A stretch of DNA of 19,354 bases from JBFWIW01 sp050253535 (GCA_050253535.1 JBFWIW010000059.1:1-19354), one strand, 5' to 3'. Numbered from the stretch's first letter, positions 1 through 7,607 are shown. The notes: generated by a model from the sequence alone, not told the origin. Program-made: numbers and translations.

Positions 1-14
1 GATATTTGTTTCAT
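1..14 (-). CDS. Start of an unidentified gene running off the left edge (partial)
   Basis: On the minus strand an ATG at position 14 opens Met-Lys-Gln-Ile and then leaves the window. A GGGGAAG ribosome binding site lies four bases upstream, and a good SigA-type promoter (48-76) precedes it. That combination is why I call a real gene start although only four full codons are visible. Nothing can be said about the product. Confidence 0.5.
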
Positions 15-47
15 AATACTTCCCCTTGCATTTATATATTTGCAAGT

Positions 48-76
48 ATTATATTGCTTCTGATGCAAAATTGCAA
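48..76 (-). promoter_or_regulatory. SigA-type promoter for the left-edge gene
   Basis: The -35 box TTGCAA (71-76) and -10 box TATAAT (48-53) are separated by exactly 17 bp and read leftward. TTGCA/TGCAA motifs recur around it: an inverted repeat CTTGCA...TGCAAG spans 25-46 at the expected transcript start, and TGCA-AAAT-TGCA spans 64-75 over the -35 box. These could be operator half-sites. Confidence 0.65.
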
Positions 77-148
77 CAATTAAATAGTCTGCCGACTGCC
101 GAAATTATTCTGGTTTATCAACATTAAATCAGCAATATTGTACAAAAT

Positions 149-172
149 GCGGCACAACAATAAATGTGCCGC
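149..172 (-). terminator. Terminator of the TcaA-like gene
   Basis: GCGGCAC (149-155) pairs with GTGCCGC (166-172) around a ten-base loop. Read leftward it is followed by ATTTTGT. It lies 33 bases past the stop codon at 205, so it most likely ends that transcript. The U-tract is short. Confidence 0.55.
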
Positions 173-204
173 TTGCAAGAATAATATTATTCATATTCAT
201 CACT

Positions 205-1686
205 TCAGTCATTAACGGCAAAAAGTTCCCAATTCCCGTCCAAATAGCGAACAAAAACAGTAAAGTGCCCCGACGTATCATAATCTCCTGATTTTTCGGT
301 TTTCACTTTCATGTCGCAGTCAAAGTCAACCCCCACCACAGAAATATTGTCGTCGCCGATGTACCAGTTATCCGAACCGTAGCAGTTCAGATTTTCCAGT
401 GTATACGTCATCTCTCCGTCCGACTTTTCTCCTGTCAGAATATCATAAAACTGTGCGCCGAACTCAAAAGAAGCGTATTTTTTGACTTCATTGCTGTCTT
501 TTGCATTAAAGGCGTCGATACAGCGGGACACTTCTTCGGTAAGATAATTCTTAATTTCTGTCAGAGCGTTATCTGAAATAGAAAAGGTCGGGTATACGCT
601 GTCGTAATTATACTCAACTGTATACTCATACGGCGCGAGAAAATCGCAGCCCTCGGCCACCATAGATACCACAGCGTTGTAACTGAGCGGAAAAACCCGT
701 ACGGAGCTGTTTACATCCGCGTTGCCAAAAAACTCTCCGTCCACATTGATTTTAAGAGGTATTTTATTGTAGTTCAGTACATAAAGCTCACATAATTCAA
801 AGCATAAATAGTCGTTATCTGCCGGCGTCTCCTCGATCTCCAACCCTTCGCCGTCAGACGGTTCATATCCCGCCACCACCTTTCTGTCCCCTGCTATCGG
901 ACCTATAAGAAGCTCTTCATTTGAGGGAAGGCTGTACTGACCTTTTCCGGCTGAAACAGTTATTCTATAATTGGAATAGTTATAAACGGTCATAGTGTAA
1001 CAGCCTGTTACGGTCATATCAGCCGCCATGTTGACAGAACTGACATCAATTTTCCTCACTCTTGAAAATGTGTCGCCTAACTTGGTGGAAAAATTAACGG
1101 AAGCACTGTAACGGCCGGGGAGTATATCGGAGAACGAAACTTCGGCACTGCAGAAATTTTCGTAATCCTCACTGTAATTCCCTACACTGTTTTGAGGCGC
1201 GGCAGCTTCGGAAGATTTTTCTGAAATTGCAGATTTATCCCCCAAAAAAACGGTCGCCCCGGCATAGTTTGTTGTAATTATTACCCTGCACGGCGTGATT
1301 ACCACGTTATATTTTTTAAATAAAGTACCCTTTTCCAGTGAAAGATCAAAAACATTACCCGAATCTGGTTCGTTTCTATTGTTTATCCCGTCTATATCAC
1401 TACTTATTGCGGCCTTAACGCTATCACGAAATATTGTACTGTCGGCGTAGAGTTCGAACATAGGCTGCACCGAGTCCGCGGTGAACTCAGCATTCTCCGA
1501 ACCCAGCACAGCGACCTTGCTCAGCTCGTCAAAATCCGCCTTTGACATGGCGCTTAAAAACTTCTCAGCAACTCTCTCCGGCGTATTCAGAGCTTTAATT
1601 ATAAACACCGACGCTAAAATCAGGACGATAATCAGTATCACAATGGCAGCGATTTTTATTCGTCCTCTCTTTCTTTCTGCGTCCAT
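205..1686 (-). CDS. Membrane-anchored extracytoplasmic protein, TcaA-like
   Basis: A 493-residue protein of uncertain function. A short basic N-terminus (DAERKRGRIK) leads into one hydrophobic segment at about residues 11-34, predicted to anchor it with the rest outside. Residues about 36-100 resemble the first extracellular domain of TcaA/YvbJ proteins, the middle holds beta-rich repeats, and the last ~120 residues look NTF2-like, ending in WELFAVND. The N-terminal zinc ribbon common in that family is absent. I chose the ATG at 1686 because GGAGGAG lies six bases upstream; a TTG five codons earlier would sit on top of that site. The gene stands alone between its own promoter (1774-1802) and terminator (149-172). 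TcaA-type proteins affect cell-wall behaviour and glycopeptide sensitivity in staphylococci, but that role here is only suggested by resemblance. Confidence 0.6.
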   Translation of the reverse strand: MDAERKRGRIKIAAIVILIIVLILASVFIIKALNTPERVAEKFLSAMSKADFDELSKVAVLGSENAEFTADSVQPMFELYADSTIFRDSVKAAISSDIDGINNRNEPDSGNVFDLSLEKGTLFKKYNVVITPCRVIITTNYAGATVFLGDKSAISEKSSEAAAPQNSVGNYSEDYENFCSAEVSFSDILPGRYSASVNFSTKLGDTFSRVRKIDVSSVNMAADMTVTGCYTMTVYNYSNYRITVSAGKGQYSLPSNEELLIGPIAGDRKVVAGYEPSDGEGLEIEETPADNDYLCFELCELYVLNYNKIPLKINVDGEFFGNADVNSSVRVFPLSYNAVVSMVAEGCDFLAPYEYTVEYNYDSVYPTFSISDNALTEIKNYLTEEVSRCIDAFNAKDSNEVKKYASFEFGAQFYDILTGEKSDGEMTYTLENLNCYGSDNWYIGDDNISVVGVDFDCDMKVKTEKSGDYDTSGHFTVFVRYLDGNWELFAVND

Positions 1687-1773
1687 TGATGTCTCCTCCA
1701 AACATTTTTCCAGTGCTGCTCATGATTAAGTGACCTGCTTGAAATGCTAATAAACTAATTAAAATTCTGATTG

Positions 1774-1802
1774 ATTATACTGTAATTTGGCGAATATGTC
1801 AA
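1774..1802 (-). promoter_or_regulatory. Consensus SigA promoter of the TcaA-like gene
   Basis: A perfect TTGACA (1797-1802), 17-bp spacer and perfect TATAAT (1774-1779) read leftward toward the ATG at 1686, giving a 5' UTR of about 80 bases. TTTACAT occurs twice just upstream (1804-1810 and 1828-1834) in an A/T-rich stretch that may be an UP element or regulator sites. The hexamers suggest strong vegetative expression. Confidence 0.85.
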
Positions 1803-1860
1803 TTTTACATAAAACTTTTTGTACATGATTTACATCAAATTGCCAAAAAAGTCAGCAATT

Positions 1861-1889
1861 GAAAACCCCCGCCAAAGGCGGGGGTTTTC
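1861..1889 (-). terminator. Terminator of the isomerase-transketolase operon
   Basis: A perfect 13-bp stem (GAAAACCCCCGCC with its complement) closes on a three-base AAA loop, with four T residues built into each end so it could work both ways. It lies 20 bases past the stop codon of the transketolase C-subunit and just before the promoter of the TcaA-like gene. Confidence 0.88.
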
Positions 1890-1908
1890 AGTGTGCATTG
1901 TCCTGTTT

Positions 1909-2841
1909 TCAGATAAAATTACTAATGGATTCGAATATTCCCGAGGCATCGAGTCCGTAGTAAGCAAGCAGCTCGTCGTAAGGTCCTGAGGAGGCATAAC
2001 AATTCGGAACACCGAGCTTCAGAACCGGTACGGGACATTTTTCGGACATAAGGTCGGATACTATTGTGCCAAGCCCTCCGTCTCTATAGTGTTCCTCGAC
2101 AACTACTATTTTACCCGTCTTTTTTACGGAAGCCAGAATCAGCGGTTCGTCGAGCGGACAAACGGTAGGAAGACCAATATGGTCGACCGATATACCCGAC
2201 GCTTTAAGCTTCTCCACAGCCGACATAACGCTGCCTGTGAGAGACCCTGTGGAGACTATGGTGACGTCCGTACCCTCCGATATCTTTCTGCCTTTTCCTA
2301 TGATGAATTCAGGATATTCATCAAAAAGCCCGGGTATCTTCGCGTTTCCTATGCGCATATAGACGGGGCCGTCCATTGCTATCATGGCTTTCGCCGCACC
2401 GCGTATCTCGTCCGGGTCCTGCGGACATAGTATTGTCACCCCCGGAATGAGGCGCATAAGGCCGAAATCATCCAGCGAATGATGAGTGGAGCCAAGCGTG
2501 GAGTAGGTTATCCCGCCGTTGCGGCCGACCATTTTGACATTCTGCCTCATATAACCGAGGTCGTTCCTGAACATCTCGTAAGGCCTCGCCGTGACAAACG
2601 GCGCAATAGCGCAGAAAACCGGGATTTTGCCTGTTGTGGCGAGGCCGGAGGCTATGCCCGTAACGCCCTGCTCCATGATACCGCACTCGAAATATCTTTC
2701 CGGCGCGGCTTTGGCAAAATCTCCGAAGCCTGAGCTCTTGCCGCTGTCGGCGGAGAGGATAACTATATCTTCGTTTTTAAGAGCTATCTCGCTCACGGCG
2801 GCGCCGAACAGTTTCCTGGGATCTTCAAATACACCCTTCAT
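1909..2841 (-). CDS. tkt: Transketolase, C-terminal subunit
   Basis: A 310-residue pyrimidine-binding half plus C-terminal domain of a split transketolase. It should pair with the product of the next gene to move two-carbon ketol units between sugar phosphates, using thiamine diphosphate. Visible marks are the ADSGKSSG segment, the FECGIMEQ motif holding the conserved glutamate that activates the cofactor, the FVTARPYEMFRND segment, and STHHSLDDFGLMR in the substrate region. The C-terminal third (about 190-310) has the usual transketolase C-domain pattern (IVVVEEHYRDGGLG). It overlaps the N-subunit gene by one base (TAATG), so the two are translationally coupled. Split transketolases of about 280+310 residues are common in Clostridia. 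A DXS-like activity is less likely, because DXS is a single longer chain. Confidence 0.92.
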   Translation of the reverse strand: MKGVFEDPRKLFGAAVSEIALKNEDIVILSADSGKSSGFGDFAKAAPERYFECGIMEQGVTGIASGLATTGKIPVFCAIAPFVTARPYEMFRNDLGYMRQNVKMVGRNGGITYSTLGSTHHSLDDFGLMRLIPGVTILCPQDPDEIRGAAKAMIAMDGPVYMRIGNAKIPGLFDEYPEFIIGKGRKISEGTDVTIVSTGSLTGSVMSAVEKLKASGISVDHIGLPTVCPLDEPLILASVKKTGKIVVVEEHYRDGGLGTIVSDLMSEKCPVPVLKLGVPNCYASSGPYDELLAYYGLDASGIFESISNFI

Positions 2842-3698
2842 TATTTCACCGCCTTTAATGCTTCGGCGAGCCCTTTAATCTCGGCGGCAAGGTCGGCCTC
2901 AGCCTCGTCGAGCTCTTCTTTTTTCGGAGACCAGTAGTGATAGGAGGCGACGCCCTCTCCCTTTTTGATTCCCTTGGCTTTGACCGTCTTCATAAGGACA
3001 AGCGTCGGTTTCCCGTTTTTAAACGGAACCCTGTCAAGCGTCTTCACTATCTCATCCATGTCGTTGCCGTCAATCGTGACGGTTTCCCATCCAAAAGCGG
3101 CAAAATGCTCGTCTATAGGGCTCATGTCCATTATGGAATGGACGTCCCCGCTTATCTGCAGACCGTTGTAGTCGACAAAAACAGTGAGGTTATCGAGCTT
3201 ATAGTGAGCGGCCGCGGCCGCGGCCTCCCAGTTCGAACCCTCAGGCAGCTCGCCGTCACCCATTACAACGTAAACATTCGACGGCTTCTTCTCAAGCCTG
3301 AGCCCCAGCGCCATGCCGACGGCTATGGAGAGGCCGTGTCCCAAAGCGCCGGTATTGGCCTCGATCCCCGGGAGCTTGTGCATGTCCGGGTGTCCCGGAA
3401 GTTTTGTGCCGAGCGAGCCGTAGGTATCGAGGCATGCCTTTGGAAAAAATCCTTTTTCAGCGAGCACCGCGTACTGTGCGAGACACTTGTGCCCTGCGGA
3501 GAGTATAAATCTGTCCCTGACGGGCATTTTCGGGTCTTTAGGGTCGACGTTCATTTTGCTGAAATAGAGCGCTGTTACAATATCGATGGCTGAAAAAGCG
3601 CCGCCGACGTGTCCGCTGCCCCCGGCCCTGAGCATTCTCATAACATTAAGGCGGGAATTAGCGGCGCTAATCTTTAGTTCTAAGGTCTTTTTATCCAT
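2841..3698 (-). CDS. tkt: Transketolase, N-terminal subunit
   Basis: A 285-residue thiamine-diphosphate binding half of the split transketolase. The sequence shows HVGGAFSAIDIV near the start, DRFILSAGHKCLAQYAVL, LPGHPDMHKLPGIEANTGALGHGLS, and the cofactor motif beginning GDGELPEGSNWEAA and ending in VDYNGLQISG (GDG followed by Asn after about 27 residues). The ATG at 3698 lies six bases after the stop of the isomerase gene, with GAGG inside that gene's last codons as the likely ribosome binding site, so it belongs to the same operon. Together with the C-subunit it should interconvert xylulose 5-phosphate, ribose 5-phosphate and related sugars. Confidence 0.93.
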   Translation of the reverse strand: MDKKTLELKISAANSRLNVMRMLRAGGSGHVGGAFSAIDIVTALYFSKMNVDPKDPKMPVRDRFILSAGHKCLAQYAVLAEKGFFPKACLDTYGSLGTKLPGHPDMHKLPGIEANTGALGHGLSIAVGMALGLRLEKKPSNVYVVMGDGELPEGSNWEAAAAAAHYKLDNLTVFVDYNGLQISGDVHSIMDMSPIDEHFAAFGWETVTIDGNDMDEIVKTLDRVPFKNGKPTLVLMKTVKAKGIKKGEGVASYHYWSPKKEELDEAEADLAAEIKGLAEALKAVK

Positions 3699-3704
3699 TA
3701 ATAA

Positions 3705-4142
3705 TTATTCCTCGCTCTCGTACTCGCAAATCCTTGCGACCTTCGAAGCGCTGCGGCAATTCGGGTCATAACTGAGACTGAGATATTCCTTCAGAAGGCA
3801 CTTGGCAAGTTCGATGCCAATAACCTGCGAACCCATCGTAATGATGTTCGCGTTATTTGAAAGCTGCGCGCGCTGCGCCTGGTAGACATTGCTGACGCAG
3901 GCGGCATAGGCCCCCTTAACCTTATTCGCCGCTATGGAAACGCCAATACCGGTACCGCACAGCAGCACTCCCCTGTCGTAGTCCCCTTTTGCAACGGCTC
4001 TCGCGACCCTTACCGCGGTGTTCGCATATATTGGGTCTTCACTGCCGAAATCTTCGCATGTATGTCCCATTTCAAGAATAACCTTGATAAGTACCTTTTT
4101 AAAATCCTCCGCATTGGGATCGCAGCCAATTGCTATTTTCAT
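3705..4142 (-). CDS. rpiB: RpiB/LacAB-family sugar-phosphate isomerase
   Basis: A 145-residue protein of the ribose-5-phosphate isomerase B family, which interconverts aldose and ketose phosphates. The catalytic cysteine is present in the LCGTGIGVSIAANK motif (Cys62), and the C-terminal MGSQVIGIELAKCLLKEYL matches the family. Two usual histidines are missing. The early CDH motif reads CDP (Pro9), and the ring-opening His of the HND/HNN motif is Ser95 in LSNNANIITMG. LacA and LacB each lack one of these as I recall, so the substrate may not be ribose 5-phosphate. The start is set by AAGAGGTG seven bases upstream and a promoter at 4171-4199. It is the first gene of the operon with both transketolase subunits. 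Confidence 0.85.
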   Translation of the reverse strand: MKIAIGCDPNAEDFKKVLIKVILEMGHTCEDFGSEDPIYANTAVRVARAVAKGDYDRGVLLCGTGIGVSIAANKVKGAYAACVSNVYQAQRAQLSNNANIITMGSQVIGIELAKCLLKEYLSLSYDPNCRSASKVARICEYESEE

Positions 4143-4170
4143 AATACACCTCTTAACTGAATTTTATTCA

Positions 4171-4199
4171 ATGATATCATACTTGTATATACATGTCAA
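4171..4199 (-). promoter_or_regulatory. SigA promoter with embedded palindromic operator candidate
   Basis: TTGACA (4194-4199), a 17-bp spacer and TATCAT (4171-4176) read leftward toward the isomerase ATG at 4142, giving a 5' UTR of about 20 bases. The spacer holds a perfect 10-bp palindrome, TGTATATACA (4184-4193), extended to 16 bp (4181-4196) with one mismatched pair. GT...AC cores of this kind are typical of GntR-type regulators, and binding there would block RNA polymerase. No such regulator gene is in the window. The 128-bp gap to the kinase gene otherwise holds nothing clear. Confidence 0.75.
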
Positions 4200-4270
4200 C
4201 ACTATTTGATTTAAATACAACTGGAGTCTGCGGCCGCGCGTTGAATATGTGGGCTCTCATGATACAAAAA

Positions 4271-5593
4271 TCACTTAATATAATGCTTTATGAGCTCAAC
4301 ATTTCCCAGTATTGGGCAGTCGTCCACAAGTTCGAAATCGAAGCCCGGTATCTCCATCCTCTTAAGCTTCAGATATGTTGGCGTCGTCATCCCGCCGGAA
4401 ATTTTTATAGTCCGGGATAGTTTCTGTATGGAGGCGGCCTCCTCAATCGTCGTGCGCAGGACACCCTGCATACTGCGCAGGAGGGCTGCCAGCATCTGTT
4501 CTCTTGTGGCCGAGAGGGTGAGCCCGGTCCATGATCCGGTCTTCTTCTCCAGGCTCTGCCGATCTCCTGTTAAATACGGCTCAAAAGTGACCTCGGTGTC
4601 TCCCATATACTTGTCCAAAGCGTTTTCAATGAACGGGCCGAAGAACTCGGATTTAGGCACATCTTTGCAGAACTGATTGTAGAACCAGTCAACAGCAAAA
4701 CCACCGCAGGTGGTGGAATAAATCTGCCACAGACCCGGAAGCGCCGCGTTTCTGAGATAATAGTGGGGATTAACGACCGGTTTGTCGGTCAGGATGCTTA
4801 TCATCTCGCTGCTGCCTGCGGTATTCATCATTTCGCCCGCTTTTGAGTTATGCGCGCCCATCTGCGCGGAGGCAACGTCGTTTGTACCGACTGCAACCGG
4901 GACTCCCGCAGGGACGCCGAGTTTTTCCGCCATCTCCGGAAGGAGATTTCCAAAAAGTGTGCCCGGGTTCTTGATATCGGCGAACAACTCGCGCTTCAGG
5001 CCAAATTTCTCTATGAGCTCCTCGCTCCAGCCACCCTGCGTAGTCGTCTCATAAAGGCCCATCATTGAGGCGTTCACCAGGTCGACCATCCATTCGCCGG
5101 TAAATTTCTTGTGAATATAACTCGGAAGATGACCTATCTTATACGTCCTGTCATACACCTCGGGCTCGTTTTGCAAAAACCAGATGAGCGTCATCGCAGA
5201 ACAGCCTCCCGGGAACGGATAGATGCCGGATATATTCATGTAGTAATCCTTACCGATAAGCTTGTCTATATAAGGGGTCTGGGGGCGGCTGCGCCTGTCC
5301 AGATGGGTTATGATGTTCGGATATACAAGTTCGCCGTCCTCTCCCATGAAGACCGGCGAAGGGGAAAACGTATCATAACAGACATAGGAGACGGCAGCGC
5401 GCAGCTCGGGGTCCAGCTTTGCGGCAGCTGCAAAGAGCGCTTTGAACAGTTCGTCCGGGCTGATTTCAGCTTTTTCTCCGGGCAGAAGAATGTAAGGATA
5501 GTCATGCTTTGCCCAGCATTTAGTCTCACCGTTTTCATCGACGATGGAAAGCTTGACTGCCGACGTACCGAAGTCAATGGATAGATACAGCAT
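4271..5593 (-). CDS. FGGY-family carbohydrate kinase
   Basis: A 440-residue kinase of the xylulokinase/glycerokinase/gluconokinase superfamily, expected to phosphorylate a sugar or polyol with ATP in the cytosol. Evidence is the N-terminal phosphate-binding DFGTSAVKLSIVD (residues 7-19), the GTNDVASAQMG motif with the likely catalytic Asp239, and the C-terminal ISGGMTTPTYLKLKR nucleotide-binding stretch (about 398-412). It is shorter than the usual ~490-510 residues because it ends soon after DCPILGN. The start is fixed by GGAGGA eight bases upstream of ATG 5593. It has its own promoter (5659-5686) and lies just upstream of the isomerase-transketolase operon, so a ketopentose or a polyol feeding the pentose phosphate pathway is plausible. 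The substrate cannot be read from sequence. Confidence 0.85.
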   Translation of the reverse strand: MLYLSIDFGTSAVKLSIVDENGETKCWAKHDYPYILLPGEKAEISPDELFKALFAAAAKLDPELRAAVSYVCYDTFSPSPVFMGEDGELVYPNIITHLDRRSRPQTPYIDKLIGKDYYMNISGIYPFPGGCSAMTLIWFLQNEPEVYDRTYKIGHLPSYIHKKFTGEWMVDLVNASMMGLYETTTQGGWSEELIEKFGLKRELFADIKNPGTLFGNLLPEMAEKLGVPAGVPVAVGTNDVASAQMGAHNSKAGEMMNTAGSSEMISILTDKPVVNPHYYLRNAALPGLWQIYSTTCGGFAVDWFYNQFCKDVPKSEFFGPFIENALDKYMGDTEVTFEPYLTGDRQSLEKKTGSWTGLTLSATREQMLAALLRSMQGVLRTTIEEAASIQKLSRTIKISGGMTTPTYLKLKRMEIPGFDFELVDDCPILGNVELIKHYIK

Positions 5594-5658
5594 TTAATCG
5601 TCCTCCAAATCAAATCTTTTTGTTCTGGAGCACCTTCTTTTGATACTCCTTTTATATA

Positions 5659-5686
5659 ATAATATCAAATAATTCCCTTGTGTCAA
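5659..5686 (-). promoter_or_regulatory. SigA-type promoter of the FGGY kinase
   Basis: TTGACA (5681-5686), a 16-bp spacer and TATTAT (5659-5664) read leftward. The predicted leader is about 60 bases and carries a second AGGAG-like stretch before the true ribosome binding site next to ATG 5593. The palindrome found in the isomerase promoter is not present here. Confidence 0.7.
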
Positions 5687-5697
5687 TGAAGAAAAAC

Positions 5698-5724
5698 GGA
5701 GGAAAGGCATAAAGCCTACCCTCC
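5698..5724 (-). terminator. Distal terminator behind spoIVA, hairpin copy 1
   Basis: Eleven-base arms (5698-5708 and 5714-5724) pair around a five-base loop with two mismatched positions. Read leftward the stem is followed by GTTTTTCTTC, a good U-tract. It shares 22 of 27 bases with the hairpin at 5928-5954. It would stop readthrough from spoIVA before the kinase promoter. Confidence 0.72.
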
Positions 5725-5927
5725 ACAGTCTGTCAAAGATGTCCCGATTACTATCTCCTCGTCCTTCCGCCCCTTACCAAAAATTTAAAAATCAAATTAC
5801 ATGTGCTTATTTGATTCTTAAAATTGTGCAATCCCAAGATTTCCGGCGAGATGCGCGGCGAAAGCCTAACTTTTTGAGGCCCGCAGAGCAGAAAACTTTC
5901 TCCCGCTTTTGCCAAATAACAAATTTA

Positions 5928-5954
5928 GGAGGAAAGGTGTAAGGCCTTTCCTCC
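5928..5954 (-). terminator. Proximal terminator behind spoIVA, hairpin copy 2
   Basis: GGAGGAAAGG-type arms (5928-5938 and 5944-5954) pair fully, with one G-T pair at the base of a five-base loop. It lies 25 bases past the spoIVA stop codon. The following TAAATTTGTT is a weak U-tract, which may explain the second copy downstream. Confidence 0.6.
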
Positions 5955-5979
5955 TTGGTTGTATTATATATCCTGATTT

Positions 5980-7458
5980 TCAGAGGATGATGCAAATAAG
6001 TCCGCCGCCGCCTTCGTTTATTATCCGCTGGAGGGCGTTTTGAAGCTTATCCTGCGCCTCCTCGGGCATACGGGAGAGCTTGTTGTTAAGTCCCTCGCTC
6101 ACAAGTTCATGTACGGATTTTCCGAATATGTTTGTCTCCCAAATCTTCTGAGGGTCCTCCTCAAATTCCTGGAGCATGTATTTTACCAGCTCCTCCGACT
6201 CCTTTTCGCCGCCTACTATCGGCGAAACCTCAGTCTCTATGTCCGCGCGGATCATATGTATGGAAGGCGCTGAAGCCCGGAGCCGAACACCATACCTTCC
6301 ACCGTGTCGAACTATTTCAGGTTCGCACAGCGCAAGCTCCTCCTGACCCGGCATTACAATGCCATAACCGCGCGCCCGGACTTCGGAAAGAGCCGCTGAA
6401 ATTTTATCGTACTCGTGCTTAACGGACTGCAGATCCCGCATAAGCATCATAAGATCGCCGTCATCGCCCACTTCAAAACCCGACTGAGCCGAGAGCGTGG
6501 AATAGAACAGCGCGCGCGGTAGCTCAATGACAGCGGTAGCCATCCCAGTCCCGAGATCTATTGCGCCGGTATAGGCCCTGGATACGCCCTCACTGTCTGC
6601 TAACGCGGCAGTTATCTTCTCGACATCGCCTATCTTCCGCATATCCGCAGTCTTCTCTCTGACGTTGGACACCACTCCCGCCCTGATGGGATCCTCCAGA
6701 TCAAGTGCGTCGACCCACGCCGGCAGAAAAATGCCGAAGCCGGATACGGGGAATTCATAAAGCACACGCTTGATTATATCGGCAATATCGTCGTTATCGA
6801 GCGTCATGCAGTCCTTCACAAGACAGGTAACTCCGTATTCAGAAGATATACGGTCGCAGATATCCTTTGCCGCCTTTGAGTTTGGGTTTGTCGTATTAAC
6901 AATAACAATAAAAGGTTTCCCAATCTCCTGCAACTCTTTTATTACCCGCTCCTCGGGCACGACATAGCTTTCCCGCGGTATGTCTGTAATACTGCCGTCT
7001 GTCGTTATAACTATGCCTATAGTCGAGTGCTCAGTAATGACTTTACGCGTCCCGAACTCGGCCGCTTCGGTCAGCGTCACCTCATGGTCGAACCACGGCG
7101 TCGTAACCATGCGCTCCATACCGTCCTCAAGCTTCCCCACCGCTCCCTCAACCATGTAGCCAACGCAGTCTATAAGCCGTACAGAGAGCACTGCCCCGCC
7201 GGGAAGCTTAATCTCAACGGCGTCCTCCGGAACGAACTTAGGCTCGGCGGTCATTATCGTACGCCCAGAACCGCTTTGCGGCAGCTCATCTCGAGCGCGC
7301 TCTTTTATATATACGTTCTCAATGTTCGGAATTACCAGCGATTCCATAAAACGCTTTATGAATGTCGATTTCCCTGTCCTGACCGGCCCCACCACCCCGA
7401 GATATATATCTCCATCCGTACGGAGCGCGATATCGTCATAGATCCTGCTCTCTTCCAC
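5980..7458 (-). CDS. spoIVA: Stage IV sporulation protein A, spore-coat morphogenetic ATPase
   Basis: A 492-residue SpoIVA, the ATP-hydrolysing protein that polymerises on the forespore surface and forms the base layer on which the coat assembles. The Walker A motif is GPVRTGKST (24-32, Lys30), followed by LIDCVGYMVEGA and the family segment ITTDGSITDIPRESYVVPEERV. The middle and C-terminal domains are complete and the protein ends in the hallmark GGGGLICIIL, the tail needed for membrane anchoring in Bacillus. Length matches the family exactly. Translation starts at a GTG with GGGGGAG seven bases upstream. A possible SigE -10 element (GATACAAA, 7481-7488) lies just upstream, but I could not place a matching -35. 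It stands alone and marks the organism as a genetically competent spore former. Confidence 0.97.
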   Translation of the reverse strand: MEESRIYDDIALRTDGDIYLGVVGPVRTGKSTFIKRFMESLVIPNIENVYIKERARDELPQSGSGRTIMTAEPKFVPEDAVEIKLPGGAVLSVRLIDCVGYMVEGAVGKLEDGMERMVTTPWFDHEVTLTEAAEFGTRKVITEHSTIGIVITTDGSITDIPRESYVVPEERVIKELQEIGKPFIVIVNTTNPNSKAAKDICDRISSEYGVTCLVKDCMTLDNDDIADIIKRVLYEFPVSGFGIFLPAWVDALDLEDPIRAGVVSNVREKTADMRKIGDVEKITAALADSEGVSRAYTGAIDLGTGMATAVIELPRALFYSTLSAQSGFEVGDDGDLMMLMRDLQSVKHEYDKISAALSEVRARGYGIVMPGQEELALCEPEIVRHGGRYGVRLRASAPSIHMIRADIETEVSPIVGGEKESEELVKYMLQEFEEDPQKIWETNIFGKSVHELVSEGLNNKLSRMPEEAQDKLQNALQRIINEGGGGLICIIL

Positions 7459-7552
7459 TCACAGTCTCCCCCTTTTAGGCTTTGTATCATAATTCTATTT
7501 ACGAAAGACACAGAATATGCAGACCTTGTACAAAATCTTCATTAACAAGAAA

Positions 7553-7580
7553 GTGCCGCGCGCCAAATGGCACGCGGCAC
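7553..7580 (-). terminator. Terminator of the IclR-family gene
   Basis: A 12-bp GC-rich stem with one mismatch (arms 7553-7564 and 7569-7580) closes on an AAAT loop. Read leftward it runs into TTTCTTGTT. It lies about 28 bases past the regulator's stop codon at 7608 and separates that gene from spoIVA. Confidence 0.75.
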
Positions 7581-7607
7581 ACATTTAATTACAGTAATGG
7601 AGAGCCT

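Larger units (their letters stand above)
5594..5979. other. Non-coding stretch between spoIVA and the kinase gene
   Basis: These 386 bases contain the kinase promoter, two related hairpins (5698-5724 and 5928-5954) and about 200 bases between them with no convincing gene. Short open frames on both strands lack ribosome binding sites and family resemblance. A small RNA or the remnant of a small repeat element is possible. Confidence 0.5.

Noticed and set aside
2937..3593. Long open frame (218 codons) opposite the transketolase N-subunit gene
   Set aside because: It lies wholly antisense to a gene with clear transketolase motifs, has no ribosome binding site and no recognisable protein features.
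4201..4270. GC-rich palindromic patch after the kinase gene as a terminator
   Set aside because: The GCGGCCGC core is too short to form a stable stem with a loop and has no U-tract.
5739..5995. Two overlapping short frames on opposite strands between the kinase and spoIVA
   Set aside because: Neither has a ribosome binding site or family resemblance, and the minus-strand frame crosses a terminator hairpin and the end of spoIVA.
7481..7530. Full SigE promoter for spoIVA
   Set aside because: A GATACAAA -10 is present, but the nearest GCATATT-like -35 is about 25 bases away, too far for SigE spacing; kept only as a note in the spoIVA entry.
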